64,000 nucleotides of DNA, taken from DUQW01 sp050953825 (lineage in GTDB: Bacteria; Bacillota_I; Bacilli_A; Acholeplasmatales; Acholeplasmataceae). The translations under genes and the position numbers were made by a program. The stretch lies in assembly GCA_050953825.1 (NCBI GenBank), contig JBMNNF010000013.1, forward strand, positions 124,001 to 188,000, in the 5' to 3' direction. Shown here piece after piece: positions 40,916 to 50,705 of the stretch (position 1 is its first letter; each line of letters opens with the position of its first letter). Below the pieces are notes generated by a model. That model ran no database searches. It worked only from the letters and a program-made list of their open reading frames with translations, and was not told the origin of the DNA.

Positions 40916-42553
40916 ATGAGAAAATTAGTAAAATATATAACTACAATTATAACCGCATTATTTCTAACAGTTGCTTTAGTGGCGTGTACGAAAGATGTAA
41001 AAGTAAATTTAGCTAATGCTAATGCTACTGTTAAAGTTGGTAAAACCGTAGAAGTTGCATTCACATTAGAAAATGCTGAAAAAGATGTCGTTGTTACTGT
41101 TGAATCTTCAGATACTAAAATTGCTACAGCTACAGTTAGTAGTTCAAAAGTAGTAATTACAGGTGTTAAAGAAGGATCAGCTAACATTACGGTAAAAGCA
41201 GGCAAAGCAAGCGCAGTGATTAAAGTTACGGTTTCAAAAGCTGAAGTTGTTGTTGATCCTACTCAAACAGGAGAAAGAATTGACTTCAGTGAAACAATGA
41301 CTAAGAAAACAACCTTAAAACTTTGGATGGACGATGCTGATGGAGCGTATGCTACACCACTAATTGAAGCATTCAATGAATTATATCCAAACATCAAAGT
41401 TATCTTTACTCATATGGGAGTTACTGAAGCTGAAGACAGATTAAAAGTTGTTGGTCCTACTGGTGGTGGGGCAGACATTTTCCAATTCCCTCATGACCAC
41501 GTATCAACTTGTATTACATCTGATTTAGTATTAGAATTACCACAAAACATTGTTGATCTAGTTAAAACAAACACTCATGAAATTGGAATTAAAACAGCTA
41601 CTGCACAATATAATGCTGCTACAGGTGTTTATGGCCCAGGATCAGGTGCTGAAGCTAAAATGTATGGTCTTCCAACATCAATTGAATCAATTGGTTTATT
41701 CTACAACAAAGATTTATTATATGATGCGATTGGATCAAACGATCCAGCTGATATTCCAACAACTTTTGAAGGATTATTACAATACGCTGCAACATGGAAT
41801 AATGTAGAAGTTGCTCCAGGTAGAACAAGATTAGATGAAGGAGAAGCGTTCCTTCTAACAAGTTCACATTGGGCTGATTCATATTATATGCAACCATTCT
41901 ATTCAGCATTTGGCTACTATCCATTTGGTGCAAACCTAGATAATAAAGAACAAGTTGGATTCACAAGCAATAATGTAAGACAAGCACTTCAATTTTTCAG
42001 AAATACTTTAAAACCTGCAACTACTGGAAACCAAGGTCATGATTCAAGTGGTAGTAGCAAATTTGAACAAGGCAAATCACCATTTATTATTGCAGGACCA
42101 TGGAATCACGAAGCTTATAGAGCTAAAGGGTTAAACTACGGAGTTGTTAAATTCCCTACAATTGGTGGTAAGGAAGCTAAAACATATGCTGGAGCAATTA
42201 TCACTGGAGTATATAAATATACTACTAATCAAGAAGATGCACTTAAGTTTATCGAATTCATGAATAGTGAAAAAGCAATGCAAATTTTATTCGAATACAA
42301 ACATAAACTTCCAGCATACAAACCTGATTTATTAGTAAATATTCCTGGTGTCTTAGATGACCCTAACTTCAAAGTAATGTCAGAACAATTAGAAACATCT
42401 GTTCCAATGCCAACTATCCCTGAAGTTGCATACTATTGGGGCCCAGGCGAAACAATGATTAAAAACGTTTGGAACGATAATTCTAAGGTTATCGATGACG
42501 AAATGGAAGAAGCACAAAAGAGCTACAACGCATTAAGAGGTTTGACAAACTAA
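40916..42553 (+). CDS. Maltodextrin-type ABC substrate-binding lipoprotein with Ig-like domain
   Basis: A 545-residue lipoprotein. The lipobox LVAC gives C24. Residues ~28-113 form a BIG2-like Ig domain (TVKVGKTVEVAFTLENAEKD; VVITGVKEGSANITVKAG), an unusual insertion between lipid anchor and binding domain. The rest is a family 1 solute-binding protein (TTLKLWMDDADGAY ... ITGVYKYTTNQEDALKFIEFM). Context (permeases, pullulanase, amylase) argues for maltodextrin. The start is the ATG at 40916, 6 bases after AGAGGTG; an upstream in-frame GTG falls in the ribosome site. It is separated from the permeases by a long hairpin. Confidence 0.9.
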   Translation: MRKLVKYITTIITALFLTVALVACTKDVKVNLANANATVKVGKTVEVAFTLENAEKDVVVTVESSDTKIATATVSSSKVVITGVKEGSANITVKAGKASAVIKVTVSKAEVVVDPTQTGERIDFSETMTKKTTLKLWMDDADGAYATPLIEAFNELYPNIKVIFTHMGVTEAEDRLKVVGPTGGGADIFQFPHDHVSTCITSDLVLELPQNIVDLVKTNTHEIGIKTATAQYNAATGVYGPGSGAEAKMYGLPTSIESIGLFYNKDLLYDAIGSNDPADIPTTFEGLLQYAATWNNVEVAPGRTRLDEGEAFLLTSSHWADSYYMQPFYSAFGYYPFGANLDNKEQVGFTSNNVRQALQFFRNTLKPATTGNQGHDSSGSSKFEQGKSPFIIAGPWNHEAYRAKGLNYGVVKFPTIGGKEAKTYAGAIITGVYKYTTNQEDALKFIEFMNSEKAMQILFEYKHKLPAYKPDLLVNIPGVLDDPNFKVMSEQLETSVPMPTIPEVAYYWGPGETMIKNVWNDNSKVIDDEMEEAQKSYNALRGLTN

Positions 42554-42569
42554 AAATAAATTATTTAAC

Positions 42570-42610
42570 ATATGGGCAAGCGACACTTTTTTAGTGTCGC
42601 TTAACCATAT
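42570..42610 (+). terminator. Long hairpin between binding-protein and permease genes
   Basis: AAGCGACACT pairs with AGTGTCGCTT around a T5 loop; ATATGG / CCATAT extends the stem beyond a 2-base mismatch, giving 16 pairs. No T run follows, so it probably protects the upstream mRNA or causes partial termination, raising the binding protein over the permeases. Confidence 0.75.
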
Positions 42611-42636
42611 ATTTAAACTAGAAAGATGGTGTAAAC

Positions 42637-45345
42637 ATGCAAATGACGAATAAAAACGGAAAACGTAAACCATATAAACTTTTTAGTATTTTAAAAGCGA
42701 TTGGTTCTTTTTTTGTTTGGGGTTTAGGCCAACTTTTTAATCGCCAATATTTAAAAGCGTTATTTTTCTTTATTATCTTTTTTGGGTTAATTGGAATTGA
42801 ATTAAGTACCGGTCATTATTTTGATAAAATAGATCCTTATGACAAAATACCAGGTGAAAATTTAGATGATGGTACACCTGATAGTTTCATTCAAAGAAAT
42901 TATGTAGTATACTACAAAAATTACATTAAACTAAACTATAAAGATGAAAAGGAAATAATGCCTGAATCAATTTATGATTTTGATTTAGCATATCTTGATA
43001 AAACTAACGCAGAACTAGTTTTATCAAGAAATGATTTTCAAGCATTTTTAATTGATTTTAAAGCTAAACATGTCAGTGAAGCTGAACTAGAAACATTAGG
43101 CAGATTAGAAGCCAATATTAAACTTAAACTTCCTGAAAATGCAACGGAACTATATACTTTAAAATACAGTGAATTAGAAAGCATTAATGGTGAATATCAA
43201 GATGAGGTTATATACAAAAAATTCAACAATTTATTCTCGGTTTATTTTGGAAACGCATCAACTTATCGTTATCCAACGTTAACTGAACAAGGGTTAATTG
43301 ATGCCTTGGCAGCTGATTTATTAAAATATAACCATAAAAAATATGTAAATTTAGAAACTGGTGAAGAATTTATTGTTGATGATGGAAATATATTTGAAGA
43401 TAGAGAAATTCCACTGATCTTAAATGAAGTAATTTATGAAGGATTGCCAGGTGAATTTTATATTGAAAAAATTGAAGAAGACGATGAAAGAAAATTTTAT
43501 AAATACAATTTATACTTACAAGAAAAAATTGATTCTTCAGTTGTTTTAGATAATGCTCATGGATTGAGTAAAATAGAACTTCAAAACAATCTATTTAAAA
43601 TTAATGACAAGTATTATGTTTCATCAAAAGTTGGTGATGATGTTGAATTAACATATATTAACATTGTGGATCCTTTAGATCGATTATTACAAGGTGATGT
43701 TGGAGCGGTAGCTAGTTACTCAACGCCGGGTTATACTTCAAGAGTAGGGGCACTTTACTTAATTGATAATCAAATTTATGAATATACTGAACCAGGTAAA
43801 ACGTTAAATAACACTTTAATTCAATACGAATCAACCCCTTTAACAGACACCTTCACTTATACAATGAGAAGGGTTTTTGAAAGTCCAGCTAACAAATATG
43901 TAGCCAGTGATTATACGAGATTTGTAATTAAAGTATATTTATCAATGAATCCAGAAGTTAAGGAGAAATTTGAAATTGAATATTCTAATTTCTATTATGA
44001 AAAAGCTGGATTGTTCATTAAAAGTTTTTGGGGATTAACTACATTAGGAACAACTAAAAAGATGACTATTGAATATCATAGATCACTTCAAAATGCGTTA
44101 GTCGCAAAGAATGCTAGTAATCAATATGTGGTTAATATTTTCTCTCAAGTTCCAGTACTTGGACACCACATATCAACTCATTTATTAATTGAAAGTTTAA
44201 TTGGTGTTATTTTATTTGCTTTCTTTGTGATATTTTGGATTTGGACAGTAAGAGATGCATATTTGGTTAGTATGTCTAAGTATCAAGAAGAAGTTGTTCC
44301 TGAAAACTTAACATACTTTAGGAAGACTTACGAAAAGAATTTTGAATACATTGTTTTAGGGCCAGCCTTGTTTGCGATTGCCTTTATTTCTATTATGCCG
44401 ATTATCTTTAGTTTCTTAATTGCATTTACATCAATTCAAGGACAAGAATCAATGAATGAAACTTTTGATTATGTTGGTTTAGCAAACTTTATTAACTTAT
44501 TTAAATTTGACGGTGCTTTAGGTCAAACATTCGGAAAAGCTTTTTGGAGAGTTTTAAGATGGACAATCGTTTGGGCGATATTTTCAACCTTTACTTGTTT
44601 CTTTGGTGGATTTTTCCAAGCTTTAATTTTAAATAGTGAAAGAGTAGTATTCTCAAGATTTTGGCGAACAGTTTTCATTCTTCCATGGGCGATGCCAGCA
44701 TTACTTTCGCAAATGGTGTTCCGAGTTATGTTTGGTGAAACCGGATATATTAATAATCTTTTCTTCCGTCTCGGAATCAGTGATTTACTAAAAAGTTGGG
44801 GGTGGCTCGGACACTCTTTCAGTGTCTTGGAAGGGGTAGAAAAATTCTTCTTCCTCGGCGAAAATAATATTCAATGGTTTACTAACTTACATAATCCAAC
44901 ATTCGTTAGAATTGTTTTAATCGTGGTTAATATTTGGTTAGGATTTCCATATTTTATGGCTCTAATGAGCGGAATTATGACTTCGATTGATCGAAGTTTA
45001 TATGAAGCCGCTGATATTGATGGAGCATCTGGGTTCCAAAAAATTACTAAAATTACAATGCCACTAGTGTTATACTCAACAGCGCCAATATTAATTATGA
45101 CATTTTCAGGAAATTTTAACAACTTCGGTGTCATTTACTTTATTACGGGCGGTGGACCAAATGAGGGCATGTATTCACGGGGTTTTGCAGGCGATACTGA
45201 TATTTTGATTAGTTGGATGTATAATCTTACGGTCAATGAAAGAATATACAATATTGCCTCCGTGTTTTCAGTACTGATATTTATCTTTGTTGGTTCAATA
45301 ACAGTTTGGAACTTATCAAGAACAAGGGCATTTAAAGGTGATTAA
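42637..45345 (+). CDS. MalF-like sugar ABC permease with very large extracytoplasmic domain
   Basis: A 902-residue permease subunit. Two N-terminal helices (~15-57) are followed by ~450 residues predicted outside the membrane (~60-510), then a helix at ~515-540 and a typical MalF core from ~570 (YIVLGPALFAIAFISIMPII). The EAA loop SLYEAADIDGASGFQKITKI contacts the ATPase. Typical MalF-type subunits are 300-500 residues; the extra domain has no recognised family and is acidic and beta-rich. The first ATG is used; no strong ribosome site precedes it. Its stop is one base before the next gene's ATG region, so the two permeases are coupled. Confidence 0.88.
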   Translation: MQMTNKNGKRKPYKLFSILKAIGSFFVWGLGQLFNRQYLKALFFFIIFFGLIGIELSTGHYFDKIDPYDKIPGENLDDGTPDSFIQRNYVVYYKNYIKLNYKDEKEIMPESIYDFDLAYLDKTNAELVLSRNDFQAFLIDFKAKHVSEAELETLGRLEANIKLKLPENATELYTLKYSELESINGEYQDEVIYKKFNNLFSVYFGNASTYRYPTLTEQGLIDALAADLLKYNHKKYVNLETGEEFIVDDGNIFEDREIPLILNEVIYEGLPGEFYIEKIEEDDERKFYKYNLYLQEKIDSSVVLDNAHGLSKIELQNNLFKINDKYYVSSKVGDDVELTYINIVDPLDRLLQGDVGAVASYSTPGYTSRVGALYLIDNQIYEYTEPGKTLNNTLIQYESTPLTDTFTYTMRRVFESPANKYVASDYTRFVIKVYLSMNPEVKEKFEIEYSNFYYEKAGLFIKSFWGLTTLGTTKKMTIEYHRSLQNALVAKNASNQYVVNIFSQVPVLGHHISTHLLIESLIGVILFAFFVIFWIWTVRDAYLVSMSKYQEEVVPENLTYFRKTYEKNFEYIVLGPALFAIAFISIMPIIFSFLIAFTSIQGQESMNETFDYVGLANFINLFKFDGALGQTFGKAFWRVLRWTIVWAIFSTFTCFFGGFFQALILNSERVVFSRFWRTVFILPWAMPALLSQMVFRVMFGETGYINNLFFRLGISDLLKSWGWLGHSFSVLEGVEKFFFLGENNIQWFTNLHNPTFVRIVLIVVNIWLGFPYFMALMSGIMTSIDRSLYEAADIDGASGFQKITKITMPLVLYSTAPILIMTFSGNFNNFGVIYFITGGGPNEGMYSRGFAGDTDILISWMYNLTVNERIYNIASVFSVLIFIFVGSITVWNLSRTRAFKGD

Positions 45346-45346
45346 T

Positions 45347-48300
45347 ATGAAAAAGAGAGTATTTAGAAAATTAATTGTCTTATTAATGGCTTTTGTTTCA
45401 GCATTTAGTTTAAGTGGATGTGTCAAAAGAGATGAAGAAGTATATTTATTGCGAGACATCGCCAATAAATACCAAATTATTTATACTGGTGAAGATAGTG
45501 AAAAAATTGTAACTGATGACATTAAACTAGAAACATATTCTAAGGGTGCAACAATTACATGGAAATCAAGTCACCCAAATATTATTGAAGTTCCTAGTGG
45601 AAAAGTCACGACTCCAAAAGATGATACAGTAGTTACACTTACAGCAGAATATTTCTATAAAGGTGAAAAAGAAGACTATATTGTTAAAAGAGAATATAAA
45701 TTAAATGTTTTATCTAAAGAAGAAATTAATAAAAATAACTTCAGCATTGCTAGAAGAAAAGTTATTGAACTATCAGCTAGTAAAAGCGAAGAAGATTATC
45801 TTGCAGCAACTACCGTTATTGAAAAATTGATTGTTCCAACAGGTGAAGATCCAAAATATCAAACTGACTATAATAAACTAATATCTGATTATAATAATGC
45901 TAAAGATATGTATTTATTAGATCAAGCTGCTAAAGAATTGAGAATCAACAAGACCCAAGAAAATTATGACCTTGTAGTTGGACTGTTAGAAAATCAATCA
46001 GAAACAGTCAAACAATCATATCAAAGAACACTGGCTAGTGAATTAAAACATATTACATTTAAAAATTTATTTCAAACAGCCGTAGTTTCTAAATTAGAAG
46101 CAGATTATCAAACAGCATTAGATTACTTTAATAATAATCGCAATGATTTTACAACTTGGACCATAACTTATGAAAAAGATTTAGGGAATTTAAAAAATTA
46201 TGTTAATGCAGTAACAAGATTATCAACTAAAGTTTATACACCAGCTCGTCTAAGACAAATGATTAGTTGGATTCCATCATTAGATTTTTTATCAGAAGCT
46301 GATTTAACAACATTAAAAACTAATTTAATGGCAGCGTTAAATCAAGATATTTTGGATGATGAAAAAAAGACAAATCACTTTAATGCAACAGTGGCTACAG
46401 TTAAGGCCTATAAATTAGAATATACAGCAGAAAACGAAGTTTTATCAGAATTTTTAACAGCTGTCTACAATTTAGACGATGTCAATGAGCTAAGAGCTAT
46501 ATATAAAGTTTCAACATTAATTTACCAACCTTCTAAAGATAATTATGAAGCGGCGGTAGCCGCTAATAATATCAATAGCAACGCCGCATTGAAAGTTGAA
46601 TATAATGGTTATTTAAAAGAATTTAAAAACTATTACGATGTTGATGAAATAGTTAAGGATATTAAAGGTTTAATTTTAGATAATGTCGTTACAGAAGAGA
46701 TAATTGTTCAAGTTTATGACGATGTTTTAGCCTTAGAAGAATTATTAATTACAGCTTATGAGATTAATCCTGATGCTCCGAGTATACTTGATGCATTTGT
46801 TTCAAAAAATGTTGAATCAATTGTCGCTTCCAATTTAATTGACGAACTTAAAGCTGAAATAGCATCAATCAATTTACTATTTATCGTCGAAGAAGACATC
46901 AATGATATCAAAAACTATATTAATGACGCTGTAATTGACCAAGAGTTTCAAAGTATTTCCAATCGACTTGCAACCGATTATCCTATAGAATATCAAAAAG
47001 TACTAGCTGATATTAAAAAAGTAGCAATTACTTTCCCAATCGGGTCTTCAAAAGAAAATGTCAAAGAAGCACCGAAAGCCGAAGACCAAGTTGAAGGCGA
47101 AGTTTATACTTTAGGATTACCAACTGTAGGAGAAAGCGGAACATCAATTCGTTGGAAATCAAGTTATGAAGATCTTATTAATTCAAGTGGAGTCATTAAG
47201 CAAATCGATCAAAAAAATCAAAGAAGCAAAGCTGAACATTTCAGTATTGTTGAATTAACTGCGACGGTATCATCGTCTAAATATCCACAAAGATTTAGTG
47301 CTTCGGTTACAATACCAGTGATAGTTTTTGCTAAAGATGCCGAAACCGATGATCCTGGTAGAGATGTTGATTTATCAATAAGATATAACATCACTAAATA
47401 TAGTGATAAAGAAATCAATAAATTCTCTCAACAAGACATTCAATCAGAATATGGTAAAACTTTAGTTCAAAAGATTCAAAAAACTAGACAAAGTGTTAAT
47501 CAATTGGCCAGTCTAGAAACAACCAAATTAATTGATTACTATCAAGTGAAATATCAACAAACAGTATTTGATAGCGCTAATGTATATCACGATATGATTG
47601 AAGGTAACTTAGATGAAATTTCTAAAGGAACTTTGTCACAAATGATCAACGAAAATACTGAACAATCAATGAGAGTTTCACTTCAACAATATCAAAAAGA
47701 ATTACTAGATATTAAATATAACAAACCTAGATCATCTAAATTGTTTGGTAAATATGCCTTAATCTTTTTACTAATAGTATTATTTTTGTTATCTCAAGGA
47801 TTAACAGTTGCCTATGCTAGTAAGAAAGGATATGATGGCTTTGTTTATAAGTTAATCGCAACCATTCCAATTGGTGGATTAATTTATTTCAAACGTGCTA
47901 CACCAAGAAGAAATATTTCTAAACATGGACTCAGACAAGTATTTACGCCAAAAGAAATATTGATGAAGATTGTAATTTATTTAGAAATTATCTTAGTCGC
48001 AATTATTGTAATTGTCCCAATTGTTTATATCTTTGGTATGGCTTTATCCGGATTAAGAACTGATATACCAAATCAAATTTGGCCAGATGAACCAAACCTT
48101 AGAGGATTGACAACCTTAATTTATCAAACTGATTTCTTAAAATGGTATGGTAATACCTTCTGGATTGCCTTAATTAATATGGTTGTTGGAACAGTATTAA
48201 TTACAGGAGCTAGTTATGTTTTCTCAAGATTTTCATTCAAAGGTAAAAAAGCAGGCTTACTAACATTATTAGCCCTACAATCATTCCCAACATTTATGAG

Positions 48301-48805
48301 CTTACTAGCAACATATGTTTTATTCTGGAGATTCAATTTATTAGGTCGACCAACGGCATTATCAATTATCTACATTGGTGGATCAATTCCAGGTAACTTA
48401 TGGTTAGTTAAAGGATTTTTAGATCAAGTACCAAAAGACTTAGATGAATCAGCTAATATTGATGGAGCGAATAAACTTCAAATCTTCTTTAGAATTATTT
48501 TGCCATTAGCAGTTCCGATTTTAACATTCGTAGCCGTGTCAATGTTTATGAGTCCATGGATGGATTATATGTTACCAGGATACTTATTAAATCAACGACC
48601 GGTTGGTGCTGGTTCTGATTATGATGTCCAACAAAACTGGACTTTAGCAGTAGGATTATTTGATTTTATCAATAATACAGATAACTTAAACTATTCAGCC
48701 TTTGCTTTCGGAGCTTTATTCGTTGGATTGCCAATTACTGTAATATATATGGCATTCCAAAAATACTTAATTGAAGGTATTATGGCTGGAGCGACAAAAG
48801 GATAG
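45347..48805 (+). CDS. MalG-like sugar ABC permease fused to a lipoprotein domain
   Basis: A 1152-residue protein. It begins with a lipoprotein signal (LSGC, C25). Residues ~35-121 and ~555-662 are Ig-like modules with ITWKSSHPNIIEV (70-82) and IRWKSSYEDLI (601-611). Between them lies a helical region with repeated units of pattern SK-x-x-x-x-Y...Y-x3-L (145, 200, 248, 396). A membrane helix (~804-823) leads inside, and from ~873 a MalG core follows with the EAA loop DLDESANIDGANKLQIFFRI and VGLPITVIYMAFQKYLIEGI at the end. The start is the ATG at 45347, not an upstream GTG. A lipidated N-terminus on a permease is very unusual. Confidence 0.88.
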   Translation: MKKRVFRKLIVLLMAFVSAFSLSGCVKRDEEVYLLRDIANKYQIIYTGEDSEKIVTDDIKLETYSKGATITWKSSHPNIIEVPSGKVTTPKDDTVVTLTAEYFYKGEKEDYIVKREYKLNVLSKEEINKNNFSIARRKVIELSASKSEEDYLAATTVIEKLIVPTGEDPKYQTDYNKLISDYNNAKDMYLLDQAAKELRINKTQENYDLVVGLLENQSETVKQSYQRTLASELKHITFKNLFQTAVVSKLEADYQTALDYFNNNRNDFTTWTITYEKDLGNLKNYVNAVTRLSTKVYTPARLRQMISWIPSLDFLSEADLTTLKTNLMAALNQDILDDEKKTNHFNATVATVKAYKLEYTAENEVLSEFLTAVYNLDDVNELRAIYKVSTLIYQPSKDNYEAAVAANNINSNAALKVEYNGYLKEFKNYYDVDEIVKDIKGLILDNVVTEEIIVQVYDDVLALEELLITAYEINPDAPSILDAFVSKNVESIVASNLIDELKAEIASINLLFIVEEDINDIKNYINDAVIDQEFQSISNRLATDYPIEYQKVLADIKKVAITFPIGSSKENVKEAPKAEDQVEGEVYTLGLPTVGESGTSIRWKSSYEDLINSSGVIKQIDQKNQRSKAEHFSIVELTATVSSSKYPQRFSASVTIPVIVFAKDAETDDPGRDVDLSIRYNITKYSDKEINKFSQQDIQSEYGKTLVQKIQKTRQSVNQLASLETTKLIDYYQVKYQQTVFDSANVYHDMIEGNLDEISKGTLSQMINENTEQSMRVSLQQYQKELLDIKYNKPRSSKLFGKYALIFLLIVLFLLSQGLTVAYASKKGYDGFVYKLIATIPIGGLIYFKRATPRRNISKHGLRQVFTPKEILMKIVIYLEIILVAIIVIVPIVYIFGMALSGLRTDIPNQIWPDEPNLRGLTTLIYQTDFLKWYGNTFWIALINMVVGTVLITGASYVFSRFSFKGKKAGLLTLLALQSFPTFMSLLATYVLFWRFNLLGRPTALSIIYIGGSIPGNLWLVKGFLDQVPKDLDESANIDGANKLQIFFRIILPLAVPILTFVAVSMFMSPWMDYMLPGYLLNQRPVGAGSDYDVQQNWTLAVGLFDFINNTDNLNYSAFAFGALFVGLPITVIYMAFQKYLIEGIMAGATKG

Positions 48806-48811
48806 GATATT

Positions 48812-49414
48812 ATGGAAGAAAAAACTTTAATTATAAGAAAAGTTGAATACAAGGATATCAGTTTAATTTTGCATTCATTATGTTGGGAAATCAAATCAAA
48901 AGAAAGACTGACTAAAGATGATCCGAAACAAAAACACTTACCACATGAATATTGGAAAGTAGTAGTTCAAAGAGATGAAGCGCGAATTAAAGATTTAGAT
49001 GCAATCCACCAAACCGATGAAAGAGTTTTAAAACTATTAGAAGAAAGAGATGAACAACCGCAAAGATATATTAGACCACTTTTTGATCGCGATAAAAGAA
49101 CTCTATTTCTATTAGCTTGTGCATTAGGTGGATTAATTATGATAATTGTCTTCCTAATTAAATTTATTAAAGCGCTTGGTGCGACACCAATAATTCCATC
49201 AGCAGTTATTATTAACATATTATTAATTTTAATTGGATTTTTCTTAATCGGAATTACAATTAGTGGAGTTTTTGATACCATACAAATTCAAAAAAACAGT
49301 TTAGCTGATAATAAAAAATTACCAGGCGTTAAAGAAATTGACATTAAAATAGAAGAAGAACTTAATCAAATAAAAACGATTTCTGATAAATACTGGGAAC
49401 AAATTCAAGAGTAA
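48812..49414 (+). CDS. Hypothetical two-helix membrane protein ending the glucan operon
   Basis: A 200-residue protein I do not recognise. The N-terminal ~90 residues are charged and cytoplasmic; two membrane helices (~95-117, ~128-152) follow, then a Lys/Glu-rich C-terminal helix (~160-200). It starts 6 bases after the MalG-like gene and precedes the operon terminator, so it may assist the importer, but no function is evident. Confidence 0.7.
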   Translation: MEEKTLIIRKVEYKDISLILHSLCWEIKSKERLTKDDPKQKHLPHEYWKVVVQRDEARIKDLDAIHQTDERVLKLLEERDEQPQRYIRPLFDRDKRTLFLLACALGGLIMIIVFLIKFIKALGATPIIPSAVIINILLILIGFFLIGITISGVFDTIQIQKNSLADNKKLPGVKEIDIKIEEELNQIKTISDKYWEQIQE

Positions 49415-49419
49415 AGAGA

Positions 49420-49465
49420 AAAGACTTATAAAGGGCTAATTCAAGCGACTTTATAAGTCTTTCTT
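49420..49465. terminator. Terminator of the glucan operon
   Basis: AAAGACTTATAAAG pairs with CTTTATAAGTCTTT around a 13-base loop, followed by TCTTTTATTTT. Its symmetry lets it serve the convergent ABC exporter gene also. Confidence 0.88.
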
Positions 49466-49486
49466 TTATTTTGAAGAAAGAAGAAA

Positions 49487-50704
49487 CTATTCTTTTTGAG
49501 ATCTTCTCTTAACAATAGCGATAATAGATAATCCAAGGAAAAAGGCAAAATAAATTAATAAAAATCCACCATTTAATAAGATACTTCCTAAGGTTTCGCT
49601 TGATTCTAAAATTAATAAATGGTTAATTTCAATGGTGTAAGCCGCTGGAAAAATTTTCCCCAAGTTAATCAAGCTTTGAGATAAAAACTCTTTAGGAACG
49701 AAAGCGCCGGTAAAGAAGCCTTGAGCCATCGCTAACACTGTACTGACTATTGAAACAATTTCAATCTTTGGTAATACTAAACCTAAAAATACTGAGAGAC
49801 TAGTTGTTGGAATTACAAATAATAATAAATTTAAGAAGAAATATAGTCCAGTTTCAGTTAAAGTAACTTTAGGCATAATAATAGCGCTAATTGAAAAGGT
49901 AATTATGACTAAACCAAAAGCCATTAAAATCGAGGCCAATAATATTCCTAAAAGAAAATAAGATTTACTATAAGGAGCAACTGAAATTCTTTTAAAGACT
50001 TCGCTTCTTTTAATTTCAAAAATGATAATTCCAATAATTAATATGATAATAGAAGTAATAATATAAGTTGAAAAATTAAAATAGTGTCCTAATAATTTTA
50101 CTTTCGGATTAATCGGATTAGAATCATCAATAATAACCTTATTCTCTAAAGAAGATTTAATTTTATTAACTAATTCTTCATCAGATTGTTCACTCATATC
50201 CAATAACGTGTAATAAGTATTTAAATATTTGCTGATAGCTAAATTCATCGGTTCTAATTGGGCGGTATCTTGAAGATAAGTATGAAAGATATAGATAGCT
50301 TGATCTCTATCTATTTTACTTAAATTACTTGGTAAGATTAAGGCACCATGAGTCAACTGTGAATAATTAGCCTCAATAGCATATTGCGGTTCCATTTTTC
50401 TTTCGATAATATAATCTAATGAATATTTATATAAACCATTTGATAAAATATCATCAGTCTCCATTAGTAGCAAATTATTATCTAGTAAATATTCAAATCT
50501 TTTTGTCTCTTCTTTTGGCAAATTATTAATTAAATTATCATTAATTTCAACATAGTAAATCGGAGCGACAACCTTTTGTCTAGTTTGAACTAAATCAGTA
50601 GTAAGTCCAAAAATAAAACCAGCAACAATTAAAATAAGGATGTAAGCTAGAGTTGCGATAATATTTGATTTTAATATTTTGAAAAATAATTTAAAGCCCT
50701 TCAT
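49487..50704 (-). CDS. ABC-2 type permease (second subunit)
   Basis: A 405-residue permease with an N-terminal helix, a ~150-residue extracytoplasmic domain and five to six C-terminal helices (~205-400), the layout of the ABC-2 / YhgE-like group used for export of drugs, lipids or peptides. The ATG at 50702-50704 is preferred because AAGGAG lies 7 bases upstream; seven further codons are open. It is the last gene of the ATPase-permease-permease operon, starting one base after the upstream stop. Confidence 0.8.
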   Translation of the reverse strand: MKGFKLFFKILKSNIIATLAYILILIVAGFIFGLTTDLVQTRQKVVAPIYYVEINDNLINNLPKEETKRFEYLLDNNLLLMETDDILSNGLYKYSLDYIIERKMEPQYAIEANYSQLTHGALILPSNLSKIDRDQAIYIFHTYLQDTAQLEPMNLAISKYLNTYYTLLDMSEQSDEELVNKIKSSLENKVIIDDSNPINPKVKLLGHYFNFSTYIITSIIILIIGIIIFEIKRSEVFKRISVAPYSKSYFLLGILLASILMAFGLVIITFSISAIIMPKVTLTETGLYFFLNLLLFVIPTTSLSVFLGLVLPKIEIVSIVSTVLAMAQGFFTGAFVPKEFLSQSLINLGKIFPAAYTIEINHLLILESSETLGSILLNGGFLLIYFAFFLGLSIIAIVKRRSQKE

Positions 50705-50705
50705 A

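Noticed and set aside
42570..42610. Operon terminator after the binding-protein gene
   Set aside because: No T run follows the stem and the downstream permeases have no visible promoter, so full termination is unlikely.
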